Origin: Candidatus Bruticola papionis
GTDB lineage: Bacteria > Vulcanimicrobiota > Xenobia > Xenobiales > Xenobiaceae
Length of the DNA stretch: 42,773 nt
NCBI GenBank assembly: GCA_002407045.1
Contig: DHKB01000033.1
Coordinates: 1 to 42,773, forward strand
Reading direction: 5' to 3'
Shown here: piece after piece, positions 16,379 through 25,101 of the stretch
Position numbering within the stretch: the first letter of the stretch is position 1
Layout of the letters: each line of letters starts with the position of its first letter
Position numbers and translations under genes: made by a program
The notes under the pieces: generated by a model
Database searches by the model: none
Told to the model about the DNA's origin: nothing
What the model saw: the letters and a program-made list of their open reading frames with translations, nothing else

Positions 16379-17455
16379 ATGTTATTGAACGTCGACACAA
16401 CGAAGACTTCCGTAATTGAAGAGCTTTTAGGTAGCGAAGCTGAGTCTTTGCTCCAGCACGAGTGCAAAACTATCGATAAAAAAATGCTCCACCTTCCCGG
16501 CGGAGATGTGGTCAATCGCATTTACTGCGAATCCGACCGTAAGCCCCAAGTGTTGCGCAGCTTGCAACAATTGTTCGGCACCGGTCGTTTGGCCAACACT
16601 GGCTATCTGTCCATTTTGCCTATCGACCAAGGCATCGAGCACAGCGCTGGCGCTTCTTTCGCTGCCAACCCCGCTTACTTCGATCCGGAAAATATTGTTA
16701 AGTTGGCCATCGAAGGCGAATGCAACGCTGTTGCTTCTACTTTTGGCGTCTTGGGATCCGTAGCTCGTAAGTACGCTCACAAAATTCCTTTCATTGTAAA
16801 GCTCAACCACAACGAGTTGCTCACTTATCCTAACTCCTTCAAGCAGATCCTTTTCGGAACCGTGCGTGAAGCTTGGGATATGGGTGCTATCGCTGTTGGC
16901 GCTACCATCTACTTCGGCAGCGAAGATTCTCGCCGTCAGATCGTCGAAATCGCTCAGGCTTTCCACGAAGCTCACGAGCTCGGCATGGCCACCATTTTGT
17001 GGTGCTACGCCCGTAACGACGCTTTCAAGGTTGATGGCGTAGACTATCATACCGCCGCCGACTTGACCAGCCAGGCCAACCACATTGGCGTGACTATCGA
17101 AGCCGACATTATTAAACAGAAATTGCCTACCGTAAATGGCGCTTTCAAGAAGATCGGTTTCTGCAAGAAAGATGAGCGCATGTACACTGAGTTGAGCAGC
17201 GACAATCCTATCGACATGTGCCGTTACCAGGTAGCCAATTGCTACATGGGCCGCATGGGCTTGATTAACTCTGGCGGACCTTCTGGCTCTAACGATTTAG
17301 CTGAAGCTGTCAGAACCGCTGTTATCAATAAGCGCGCTGGCGGTATCGGCTTGATTTGCGGACGTAAAGCTTTCCAGCGTCCTATGGAAGAAGGCGCTCG
17401 CCTCATCCACGCTATCCAGGACGTCTATCTCAACCACGATATTACTATCGCCTAA
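16379..17455 (+). CDS. fbaB: Class I fructose-bisphosphate aldolase (FbaB/DhnA type)
   Basis: A 358-aa protein matching class I FbaB-type aldolases. It shows LPIDQGIEHSAGASF, IPFIVKLNHNELLTYP, the Schiff-base region EADIIKQKLPT (lysine most likely K246), and the C-terminal phosphate-binding loops INSGGPSGSNDL and GGIGLICGRKAFQRP. It reversibly cleaves fructose-1,6-bisphosphate to dihydroxyacetone phosphate and glyceraldehyde-3-phosphate in the cytoplasm. AAAGGA lies about 13 nt upstream of the ATG. Codons are markedly C-ending (TTC, AAC, ATC, GCC) compared with neighbours, a sign of high expression. It is monocistronic, with a strong terminator about 65 bp downstream. Confidence 0.95.
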   Translation: MLLNVDTTKTSVIEELLGSEAESLLQHECKTIDKKMLHLPGGDVVNRIYCESDRKPQVLRSLQQLFGTGRLANTGYLSILPIDQGIEHSAGASFAANPAYFDPENIVKLAIEGECNAVASTFGVLGSVARKYAHKIPFIVKLNHNELLTYPNSFKQILFGTVREAWDMGAIAVGATIYFGSEDSRRQIVEIAQAFHEAHELGMATILWCYARNDAFKVDGVDYHTAADLTSQANHIGVTIEADIIKQKLPTVNGAFKKIGFCKKDERMYTELSSDNPIDMCRYQVANCYMGRMGLINSGGPSGSNDLAEAVRTAVINKRAGGIGLICGRKAFQRPMEEGARLIHAIQDVYLNHDITIA

Positions 17456-17520
17456 TTGAGAAACTGATTTTTTTTATGGTTCTCCACTACCTAATAAGTA
17501 GGAAGAGAATCTCTGTTGGG

Positions 17521-17562
17521 AGTCTGGGCCTTGCTGAAAAAACGGGAAGGCTCAGACTTTTT
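17521..17562 (+). terminator. Terminator after the aldolase gene
   Basis: A 12-bp stem AGTCTGGGCCTT (17521-17532)/AAGGCTCAGACT (17547-17558), with one G-T wobble, is followed by TTTTT. Confidence 0.9.
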
Positions 17563-17701
17563 CTATTTTATGGCGCATTTTGCTCTTTTGTTAAAAATAA
17601 GGCAACAGTTTTCTCGGTTATTTCTAGTAAAATAGCGCCGAGAGTTTTTGTTTTTTCAGACTCCCACCATAAATATGTGGAAAGTTCCAGGTACTTAAAA
17701 T

Positions 17702-19201
17702 ATGATAGGTTCTATTCACACACCTAATTACGATAACTACACTACGCAGTGCTCTGGTCATTGTAAGAATCCTAACAGGAAGCCCTGCGAAAAGCCCGTA
17801 GCCAAAGATATTGAGTTTTCTTACAATGCTCAAGATCAGTTGGTGCAGTCTGCTGGCACTACTGAAGTTGAGGGCGTAGTTATTTACAAAGAAGCCGTCT
17901 TTACTGATCGCACCAAGATGAAACGCGGCGACTTGAAAACTAACGCTGATGGAGCGGTAATTTACGATCAAAAAACCAATCCCAAAGAGTTTACCTCTGC
18001 TCACGTATTTGCTGCCGTGAATAACACCTTGGAGATGTTCCAAGATGCTTATGGTGAGAAGATCCCTTGGGCTCTCCCTGGCAATAGGATCCCCACCGAT
18101 AGAATGAAGATCGTTCCTGATGGCGGCGAAATGCTCAATGCTTATTATTCCCGCAGAGACGTTTCTGTAAACTTCTTCCACGCTGTCGATCCCGCTACCA
18201 ACGAAATGGTTTACTCTGGTCAGTCCGGTGAAGTCGTCTCTCACGAAGTCGGCCACGCCATGCTCGATGGCTTGCACCCCGAATATTTGCAAGCTTGGAG
18301 TCCCGATCCCGGTGGGTTCCACGAGTCTTTCGCTGATATGACCGCTTTCATGATGGCTACCCAAGATGACGCTACTTGCGAATTGGTAGCTCAGCAAACT
18401 GGCGGCGACCTCACCAAAGACAATAGCTTGTCTCTTACCGGTGAAGAGCTTGGTACCGTTATCGGTCACGCTACTGGTGACACCAGCCGCAACAACATCC
18501 GCAACGCCAACAACAAGTTTAAATGGGTCGATCCCAAAACTTTGCCCGAAAATCCTCCTAAGGGTGGATTAGGCACCGAAATGCACAGCTGGTCTCAGGT
18601 TTACACTGGCGCCATGTACGATGCTTTCACCGTAATGGTCAAGCGTGGTATGGAAGAAGAGGGCATGACCGCTGCTCAGGCCATTAAAGATTGTGGCCAG
18701 CAATTCATCAACCTTTACGCTGCTACTTTGAAGGATGCTCCTAAGGGCGACTTCACCTATAAGCAGATGGCCAATTGCATGCTCAAAGCCGATCGCGAGC
18801 ACATGGGCGGCAAGAACCAAGAGATTTTGCGCAACGCTTTCGTTGGTCGCAACATTTTGCAAGACGGTATGAGCATTAACGAAACTCCCGATTACGGTAT
18901 GAGAAACACTCGTACCATGACCGTATCTTTAGATGGCGACTTCGGTATGTTCTCTGGCGCTAAAGTCGACACTTTAGTCGACGCCGACAAGATGTATGCT
19001 AGCGACTCCACTCGTCCGGAAGCTACCGATCTCAAGCACGACATGAAGCGCTTGATCGACGCTGGCCGCATTCTCTATACCGAGCCTAACCAAACTCTTC
19101 AGACCAAAGATCTGTTCGACAAAGACGGCGTACCTTACGCTGGTGTAGTCCGCTGGATCGATGGCAACATGGTTATCGAGAAGAACACTATTATCGCCTA
19201 A
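17702..19201 (+). CDS. M4 (thermolysin-like) metallopeptidase homologue without signal peptide
   Basis: A 499-aa gluzincin. The zinc motif H181-E182-x-x-H185 (VVSHEVGHAMLDGL) and the third ligand E208 in GGFHESFAD are in place. GTEMHSWSQVYTGAMYDAF (about 290-308) matches the region of the catalytic His of thermolysin. The catalytic set looks complete. Unlike secreted M4 peptidases there is no signal peptide and no long FTP/PepSY propeptide. The N-terminus carries a Cys/His cluster (CSGHCKNPNRKPC). Codon use is as C-ending as in the aldolase and pta genes, suggesting an abundant protein. The likely location is cytoplasmic, or exported by a route not visible here. Substrates are unknown. It is monocistronic, with its own terminator. 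Confidence 0.88.
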   Translation: MIGSIHTPNYDNYTTQCSGHCKNPNRKPCEKPVAKDIEFSYNAQDQLVQSAGTTEVEGVVIYKEAVFTDRTKMKRGDLKTNADGAVIYDQKTNPKEFTSAHVFAAVNNTLEMFQDAYGEKIPWALPGNRIPTDRMKIVPDGGEMLNAYYSRRDVSVNFFHAVDPATNEMVYSGQSGEVVSHEVGHAMLDGLHPEYLQAWSPDPGGFHESFADMTAFMMATQDDATCELVAQQTGGDLTKDNSLSLTGEELGTVIGHATGDTSRNNIRNANNKFKWVDPKTLPENPPKGGLGTEMHSWSQVYTGAMYDAFTVMVKRGMEEEGMTAAQAIKDCGQQFINLYAATLKDAPKGDFTYKQMANCMLKADREHMGGKNQEILRNAFVGRNILQDGMSINETPDYGMRNTRTMTVSLDGDFGMFSGAKVDTLVDADKMYASDSTRPEATDLKHDMKRLIDAGRILYTEPNQTLQTKDLFDKDGVPYAGVVRWIDGNMVIEKNTIIA

Positions 19202-19233
19202 TTTGTGTCAATAATTTAGTGCTCTAAAGAGGA

Positions 19234-19270
19234 GCGCCCCCGCCGAGAGTGATTGGCGGGGGCGCTTTTT
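19234..19270 (+). terminator. Terminator after the M4-like peptidase gene
   Basis: A perfect 11-bp GC-rich stem GCGCCCCCGCC (19234-19244)/GGCGGGGGCGC (19255-19265) with a 10-nt loop is followed by TTTTT. It also lies at the 3-prime end of the convergent minus-strand gene, but without a T-run on that strand. Confidence 0.92.
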
Positions 19271-19303
19271 CGTGGTGGCCAACATGCACAAAAGGCTTGG
19301 CGG

Positions 19304-21433
19304 CTACTTGGTGTTAGGTTTAGCCCAAATATATTGGCTGAAATTTGTCTGTGGGTTGGCCGCTGAAGGGTCATGGTGAACATGGCCGCCGCGTAGCGAT
19401 TCTAAGCGAGTTAACACATTTATATAACGGTTAGTGGCCATCCACAATGAGGCTTCAGCCCAGGTTAAAGGTGTGTTTACACCGGGCAAATAAGCCTTTT
19501 GTGAATGAGGGGGCAAAGTACTGACACATTGCCAAGCTTCGGGAACCGACCAAGCTGGAGCCGGAGCGCCGTTAGCTTTTACAGTCACATTTTCTGGGGT
19601 AATGCGAGCATAAGCGCGATTGATATTGCGATTGGCCCCAGCTAAACATTCGCTTACTAGCTTTGCTTCGGATTGGCTAAGCTGTGGCTTTTGGTTTGGC
19701 TTAACACGACGGGCCGCTTTTTCATAGATAGCTTGGGCTTGTTCAGCATAGCCGCGAGCCAAATCGGAAACTAAAAACCATTGAGCTTCGCAATTGGGAG
19801 TGGTCAATTGGGAGCGGGCTATAAATACGTCGGCTTCACTAGCGTCTTTAGAACCAAATTCTTTCAATATGTCGTGCCAAGCCAAATTGACATGGCCATT
19901 AGGATCGCAAGCTATATTATAATTCAAGTTTAAGTAGCTATCGGGAGAGAGAGCTTTACTGCCATTTTTTAAAGTTAAATTGAAAGGAGCGTAACGCAAA
20001 GCTCCGTGTTCTCTAACTAAAGAATTTTCCAGCCCTTGCAAATTGTCGATATGTTTGCGCACACTGACTAAATAGTTATCATCTAATTGGACTTGGGTGG
20101 AAGAAAGCAAAGCTAAAGAAATGTCTTTCTCGCGATTGCCGGGACTTTCAGCATAGTAAGTTTGACGCACACGCTCTATACCGCGCTTAAAGGCCTTTTC
20201 TATATCTTGGCGGCGGCTGAAAATATCGCCGTGTTTCTGACAACGCAAAGCGTGGCGCAATCTAACGATACCTTTATTGGAATCGTAAGCTTTGTTGTAC
20301 ATAATATCGAGAACTTCATCTAAGGCGTCGTTTATAGCTTGCGTATCCCAAGTCAAACCGCCGGGGAAGGGCACTTCTTCCCAGTTGCCGGCTGAAGGAG
20401 CGCTAGAATAATCGATACTGACAAAATAAGCAGTTAAGTTTACTATAGCTTGCAAAAATTGTGGCGAAGGATTGTCTATGCCGCGCTCCCAGTGTTTTAA
20501 GTAACCATCACGCAAGGCTGCCATAAAAGCGCGTAAAGCCAGACCGTGTGATTCTAAGCGTTTATTATTAAACCAGTTTTTGTCTCGCTCTAGAGTGTTG
20601 GGATAAAAAATATGAGCAACACCTTCTATTGGGCCGCCTTCGCGATACGACTTAGGATTATTAATAGCTTTATCAAAGGCTTTTTGTTCTACTGGACTAG
20701 TGTAAAACTTGGCCAAAGTATTTAAAGCTTTAGTCCAAGCTTGAGGGTTTACTTCAGTTTCTAAAAGGCCAGCATGGATAGTATCAGTAACCCAAGTGCG
20801 GCTGGACATTTCTGGATTTTCCCCTTCAGGAATATCGCTAGTAGTAATTAAACCGTTTTTTTCGTTTAAATTGATACGGAAAACTCGATGGTGCAAGGCC
20901 AGATCGCGCAATTTTGTGAGAGAAGTGCTGCTATATTGAGTTTGCATAAGCGCAAAAATAGCTTTGTTGTAAACGGGCACTTCATAGTCGGGCCCAACAA
21001 AAGTTTGATAAGTGAGGTTGGTGGCCGCTTGCATAGTTACTAAAGTATTGAGTAAGACCGAGACACCATTTTCTGTTTGAGCCAATTTTTCCCAAGTTAA
21101 GCGGCAGTCTACCTTGTGTTTTTGGGGCAAGTTATTTAAATCCGGCACTTCAATGCTGTCGGTACCAAGAATTTGACTCAATTGCTCGATCCAAGGAGCA
21201 TCGGAAATTTGAAAATTGCGCCCTTCTTTTTGCATAGCTTTTAATTTAGCAATACTTTGAGCAACAAATTTATTAACTTCAACAGCGGAAAGGGCTGTTT
21301 GAGGAGCCGACACAGCAGTAGAAGATGAGGGCGTTGGAACGTTGCCTTTTGCTGAAACTGAAGGAGCAGCCCAAGCGGAAAGGGGCAAACTGATAAAGCA
21401 AGCTAAAGCCAAAAGATGAGAGGTAAATTTCAT
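19304..21433 (-). CDS. Exported (alpha/alpha)6-barrel-like protein, possibly GH15/glucoamylase-related
   Basis: A 709-aa protein with a clear Sec signal peptide (MKFTSHLLALACFISLPLSAWA, cleavage near 22). The body is mostly helical. The C-terminal arrangement VPEAWQ (about 630-635) followed by PLTWAEASLWMATNRY (about 655-670) resembles the GH15 pattern in which a catalytic Glu is followed by PLxWSxA. Other helical blocks (ESHGLALRAFMAALRDGY, GGLTWDTQAINDALDEV, CEAQWFLVSDLARGYAEQA) fit a six-hairpin glycosidase fold. E632 would be the candidate catalytic residue. The family call is tentative; I know of no close named homologue. AGGAGAG lies about 9 nt before the ATG. It is the third gene of a minus-strand cluster after the TPR/Lon-like and Clp-like genes (82-bp gap), but a shared function is not evident. 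Confidence 0.6.
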   Translation of the reverse strand: MKFTSHLLALACFISLPLSAWAAPSVSAKGNVPTPSSSTAVSAPQTALSAVEVNKFVAQSIAKLKAMQKEGRNFQISDAPWIEQLSQILGTDSIEVPDLNNLPQKHKVDCRLTWEKLAQTENGVSVLLNTLVTMQAATNLTYQTFVGPDYEVPVYNKAIFALMQTQYSSTSLTKLRDLALHHRVFRINLNEKNGLITTSDIPEGENPEMSSRTWVTDTIHAGLLETEVNPQAWTKALNTLAKFYTSPVEQKAFDKAINNPKSYREGGPIEGVAHIFYPNTLERDKNWFNNKRLESHGLALRAFMAALRDGYLKHWERGIDNPSPQFLQAIVNLTAYFVSIDYSSAPSAGNWEEVPFPGGLTWDTQAINDALDEVLDIMYNKAYDSNKGIVRLRHALRCQKHGDIFSRRQDIEKAFKRGIERVRQTYYAESPGNREKDISLALLSSTQVQLDDNYLVSVRKHIDNLQGLENSLVREHGALRYAPFNLTLKNGSKALSPDSYLNLNYNIACDPNGHVNLAWHDILKEFGSKDASEADVFIARSQLTTPNCEAQWFLVSDLARGYAEQAQAIYEKAARRVKPNQKPQLSQSEAKLVSECLAGANRNINRAYARITPENVTVKANGAPAPAWSVPEAWQCVSTLPPHSQKAYLPGVNTPLTWAEASLWMATNRYINVLTRLESLRGGHVHHDPSAANPQTNFSQYIWAKPNTK

Positions 21434-21515
21434 AAAAAATGGCTCTCCTAAAAGTATGGGATAAAACTAACGGCAAGCTAGTCTTTTAACTATCTTGCCG
21501 TAGAATTAAAGGAAA

Positions 21516-22952
21516 CTAATTTTTGATACTTTTGGGTTGTGGCGAAATAGATAACACTTTGTCACACTCAGTAAGCAAAACATTGTCTCCGCGACTAATT
21601 TGACGATCTAAAAGCGCTTTAGCTACGAAGCTGCCAATCTCTCTAGAGAAAAGACGATGCAAGGAAGCGGCTCCGTGGCCTACATCTTCATTTTTCTTAA
21701 TGAGGTAAACTTTTACAGTTTCATCTACGCTTAAAGTGAGGTTGTGCTCGTGCTTAAGCTCTTTGGCCAATTCGTCAATCCAAGTATCCAGCAATTTAAG
21801 CTGATCCTTATCACTAATAGGCGGGAAGAAGACCGTTTCGTCCACTAAGCTTATAGTATCGGAGCGCAATACTGTTTCGATATCGGGCATAAGTAAGCGT
21901 TCATACTGATCTTGGGAGCTGTCTTCTTTGTCTTTGCTCTTGCGGAAGCCGACGTTGGCATTTTTGAAAAATTCAGCGTCAATAGACAAAGAGAGAATAA
22001 TAATATGATCGCGGAAATCGAGGCGGCTGCCGTCGCTGGTCATAAAACGGCCTCGCTCCAAAATCTGGTGGATACATTCCATAGCTTTGGGGTGGGCTTG
22101 CTCTATGTCTTCGATATAGATAACTCCAAAAGGAAATTCGCGATTGAGTACACCCAAAAGTGAATCTTGGCCGCCGCTGCCTATAAGTTGAGCGGCTCTG
22201 GCTTCATCACTGAAATCGCCTAAGCTCAAGCGAGCGACACGATCAGAATCGTTAAAAAGGAACTTGGCTAAGTTGCGAGCCAAAGTTAAGCGGCCCGATC
22301 CGCGTGGTCCCACAAATAGGAAGCTGGCAATAGGGCGACTGCTGCCCAAAAAGCCTGCCCAAGAGCGAGTTAAAGTGTCGGCAATGCGAGCAATAGCCGC
22401 TTCTTGTACCACGACGTTGCGCTTGAGCTCTTCACCACACTCGGAAAGACGTCGACGCCATTTATTATTTTGTTCGGCTGTGCTGCCTTTGCTGCGGAAA
22501 GAAAGCACTTCAGGACGACGCGTAGTCGGCTCGGCCAGCATGTCCTCAATGTCGGAGCACCAGCGTTTTGATTCGTCTTCGTCCTTAACTAAAACTTGGG
22601 CCGCTTCACAACTAAATTCATCTAAAAGTGACCACAATAAATGGAGTGTGCCTACTGGCTTATTGTAAGTTTGGGCAAACTCTTCGGCACTGTGGAACAT
22701 CATAATATTGCGCAAGCTGCGAGGAGGATCGTCCACTTTTTTAGAGCCGCGCCCCAAGAGCTCGATCAATTTTTTGCTAATTTTAGTGTAGCTTATGCCT
22801 TTGCCACGCAAAAAGATAGCTGCTTGACAATTTTTCAAAGCCAAAATAGCTAAAAGCAAATGTTCGGCAGTGACAAATTGGTGCTTTAGCTTGGTGGCCT
22901 CTTCTTTAGCTTGAACTTTTACTTTTTCTAAGTTGCTAGTATAAAGTTTCAT
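21516..22952 (-). CDS. Clp-N/AAA+ protein with degenerate ATPase motifs (ClpB/ClpC D2-like pseudo-ATPase)
   Basis: A 478-aa protein. Residues 1-145 are a Clp N-domain with its two repeats (FVTAEHLLLAIL; VGTLHLLWSLL). Residues 178-460 match the second AAA+ module (D2) of ClpB/ClpC; D1 and the middle domain are absent. Key residues are changed. Walker A reads GPRGSGRL (Lys to R221, Thr to L222). Walker B ends IED instead of DE (E281-D282). Sensor-1 Asn is S323 and the sensor-2 GAR is GAA (A429). The aromatic pore-loop GYVG is missing (GSGGQDS). It is unlikely to hydrolyse ATP or thread substrate; an adaptor or scaffold role is inferred. It starts 25 bp after the TPR/Lon-like gene and is cotranscribed with it. 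AAAGGGG precedes the ATG by about 11 nt. Confidence 0.85.
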   Translation of the reverse strand: MKLYTSNLEKVKVQAKEEATKLKHQFVTAEHLLLAILALKNCQAAIFLRGKGISYTKISKKLIELLGRGSKKVDDPPRSLRNIMMFHSAEEFAQTYNKPVGTLHLLWSLLDEFSCEAAQVLVKDEDESKRWCSDIEDMLAEPTTRRPEVLSFRSKGSTAEQNNKWRRRLSECGEELKRNVVVQEAAIARIADTLTRSWAGFLGSSRPIASFLFVGPRGSGRLTLARNLAKFLFNDSDRVARLSLGDFSDEARAAQLIGSGGQDSLLGVLNREFPFGVIYIEDIEQAHPKAMECIHQILERGRFMTSDGSRLDFRDHIIILSLSIDAEFFKNANVGFRKSKDKEDSSQDQYERLLMPDIETVLRSDTISLVDETVFFPPISDKDQLKLLDTWIDELAKELKHEHNLTLSVDETVKVYLIKKNEDVGHGAASLHRLFSREIGSFVAKALLDRQISRGDNVLLTECDKVLSISPQPKSIKN

Positions 22953-22977
22953 CTTTGCTTTTTCCCCTTTGGCAAAA

Positions 22978-24957
22978 CTAAGAATCTATAAGCCAGGCTT
23001 TGACAGCTTGACGAGCATTTGAGCAAAGGGTCAAATTAGGCGTCGACCAAATAGTTTGCGGCATATGCTCCATATCAGCGTTGATAGCGCGAGGCAAAAT
23101 AAGGCGTTTCCACCTTACGCCAGCATCATACATGCGTTGCAAACCAGCGGCCAACTGAGGCGAACTATAGACGCGACCTTGCAAATCGAGGCGTCCGCCT
23201 ACTACACACAAAGCGCCGCCGGAAGTGCCGCTGAGAGCTCCTACCATAGCTAAAAGGAAAGCCAAGCCCAGCTCTTCACCGGCGCCCAGGTTTTCATCAG
23301 TTAAAGATTCGTTGCCTAAATATTCGGAAAGCAAATTGAGCTCGCGATTTATATCAGCGCTCATATCGCGCAAATGGATGTGGAAATCGTAAGCATTAGG
23401 ATCGGGCAAACCTAAATTCTTGGCTTCAGAGCGCAAATAAGTCCAGGCAATTTCCATAGTGGAAGCTACGGTTTCTGTACCGGTTACTTTTACTATGCCG
23501 CTACCATCCATAGCTCTAGCACTAATACCTAAAGCCACTATACCGCTATTAGGCACAGGCACAGCGATAATTTCATTAGTGAAAGAGTCTTCTTCTACAG
23601 GAGTGAGAGATTGCACCTGAATGCGAGCTAAGCGATATTTTAAGGTCTGATCGGAAGTTTTGTAATAATTGGAAAGAAGCTTCCAGATCTCTAAATTTTT
23701 GGCCACTTTAGGATTAGAAGTCATACAACCTTCCAAAACGGAAATGGCTTTGTCGTAGCGCTCTTGGCGAGCATATACTTTAGAGGCACCTACGGCCGCT
23801 TCGGCAGTTAAACTCAAGTTGTCAGGGTAGGTGATTAAGAGCTTTCTCCAAGCTTCGATAGCTTTATCATATTCGCCGCTATCGCACAAAAGTTCAGACT
23901 CTAAAGTTGTGCTAGCTGAAGCTGCGGCAATTTCATCTTTAATTCCGGCTGCTGACTCAGAACCAGATTTATTGGCCTGAGACTCACTGGCTTTTGTCTC
24001 TTCTTTAGCCTGAGCATTTTCATAAATTTTGGCCGCTGCTTCAATTTGGCCAGCTCCCAAAAGGCAGCGCGAATACATGCGGCGCAAAGAAGGTGATTCG
24101 GTAAGCAAGGGGCCGAAAGCACTGAAAATTTGTAGAGCTCTAATATATTCTTCGCGTTCCATATGGATAGAAATAATTTCTTCAATAGGAGCAAAAGGAT
24201 TGAGCTTATCCGAATTATCTATGCAATCGGAGCAAAGGCGTAAAGCGTCGTCGTAGCGTCTTTGAATATGAGCAATACGAGCCCGCATAAGCATGGCACT
24301 TTCGCTTGACCAATTGAGATTGAAGCGATATTCGCACCAAGTTTGCTCGGGATCTAATTCGACAACTTTTTTAAATTCGGAATCGGCACTTTCGAAATGG
24401 GCAATGCGCATATAAAGGAGGCCCATTAAATAGCGCATGGGTAAGCTATCGTATTCGGCTTCCAAGGCGCTGCTAGCCAATTCCAATAAGCTTGTTTCTT
24501 CGTCGATAGCATCTTGGCCTAAGACAAAAGATAGCAAAGCTAAGGAAGCGCGTAACTCCGGATCGTCAGGAGATTGCTCAAGTCGCTTTTTGTACATTGA
24601 GCGCAGCAGTAATAAGTCTACAGCCATATTTTCGCGGGCTAAAACCGCTCCCCAGCGATCTAAAGGAAAACTGCTGGCTCTATCAATTTGGGCCCACTGG
24701 TTATAGGCGGTAATAGCTTCGCTTACTTTGCCTGCTTTTCTATTTATATAACCTGACCATTCGTAGACAAGAGAGCGAAAATAAGAACTTGGATCTAACT
24801 CGGCGGCTCTGTTGAAAGCTTTAAAAGCCCCGTCAGTGTCGCCGTTGCGCAGACAAGCTTCGCCTATGCTGACGTGCAAGTCAACATTGTTCGGTTCACG
24901 GTGGGAACGCTCTAAAAGCTGCTCTACGTACTGACGGGAAGTCAATTTATTACTCAC
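22978..24957 (-). CDS. TPR protein with C-terminal catalytically dead Lon-protease domain
   Basis: A 659-aa protein. Residues 1-450 are tetratricopeptide repeats (for example VDLHVSIGEACLRNGDTDGAFKAFNRAAELDPSS). Residues 465-659 follow the Lon (S16) proteolytic domain: GIVKVTGTETVASTMEIAWTYLRS, YDFHIHL, GLAFLLAMVGALSG, VGGRLDLQGRVY and KRLILPRA. The catalytic Ser motif DGPSAG is AGEELG, so Ser is E562. The catalytic Lys in GGLKEK falls at A603 (PQLAAG). Peptidase activity is therefore not expected. No signal peptide or membrane segment is seen, so it is probably cytoplasmic. The start is a GTG without a clear SD. It is the first gene of the cluster with the Clp-like pseudo-ATPase 25 bp downstream. 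Partnership of the two is inferred from adjacency and matched degeneracy. Confidence 0.85.
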   Translation of the reverse strand: MSNKLTSRQYVEQLLERSHREPNNVDLHVSIGEACLRNGDTDGAFKAFNRAAELDPSSYFRSLVYEWSGYINRKAGKVSEAITAYNQWAQIDRASSFPLDRWGAVLARENMAVDLLLLRSMYKKRLEQSPDDPELRASLALLSFVLGQDAIDEETSLLELASSALEAEYDSLPMRYLMGLLYMRIAHFESADSEFKKVVELDPEQTWCEYRFNLNWSSESAMLMRARIAHIQRRYDDALRLCSDCIDNSDKLNPFAPIEEIISIHMEREEYIRALQIFSAFGPLLTESPSLRRMYSRCLLGAGQIEAAAKIYENAQAKEETKASESQANKSGSESAAGIKDEIAAASASTTLESELLCDSGEYDKAIEAWRKLLITYPDNLSLTAEAAVGASKVYARQERYDKAISVLEGCMTSNPKVAKNLEIWKLLSNYYKTSDQTLKYRLARIQVQSLTPVEEDSFTNEIIAVPVPNSGIVALGISARAMDGSGIVKVTGTETVASTMEIAWTYLRSEAKNLGLPDPNAYDFHIHLRDMSADINRELNLLSEYLGNESLTDENLGAGEELGLAFLLAMVGALSGTSGGALCVVGGRLDLQGRVYSSPQLAAGLQRMYDAGVRWKRLILPRAINADMEHMPQTIWSTPNLTLCSNARQAVKAWLIDS

Positions 24958-25009
24958 AGAGTCGATTTTCTAGGTTAATAGGGCTTGAACCTTCGCTCAG
25001 GCTATAGTT

Positions 25010-25060
25010 TTGCAAAATAAGAAAGGCCCTGCAGCACTGTAAAAGCGGCTCAGGGCCTTT
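25010..25060 (-). terminator. Terminator after the NHL-protein gene
   Basis: A perfect 10-bp stem AAAGGCCCTG (25022-25031)/CAGGGCCTTT (25051-25060). Read on the minus strand it is followed by a T-rich tract (CTTATTTTG). It separates the NHL gene from the TPR/Lon-like gene. Confidence 0.82.
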
Positions 25061-25101
25061 AAAGCTTGGAAGCAAACTAAATTTACAAAAGTGAAAGCTT
25101 C

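Noticed and set aside
16427..17083. 218-codon antisense ORF inside the aldolase gene
   Set aside because: It is fully contained in a strongly conserved gene on the other strand, with no SD or recognisable domain; it is a by-product of the biased codon use there.
17476..17727. 83-codon ORF after the aldolase
   Set aside because: It runs through the strong terminator at 17521-17562 and overlaps the start of the M4-like gene; no SD.
17624..18469. 281-codon antisense ORF in the M4-like gene
   Set aside because: It overlaps the zinc-motif region of a well-supported gene and has no family features.
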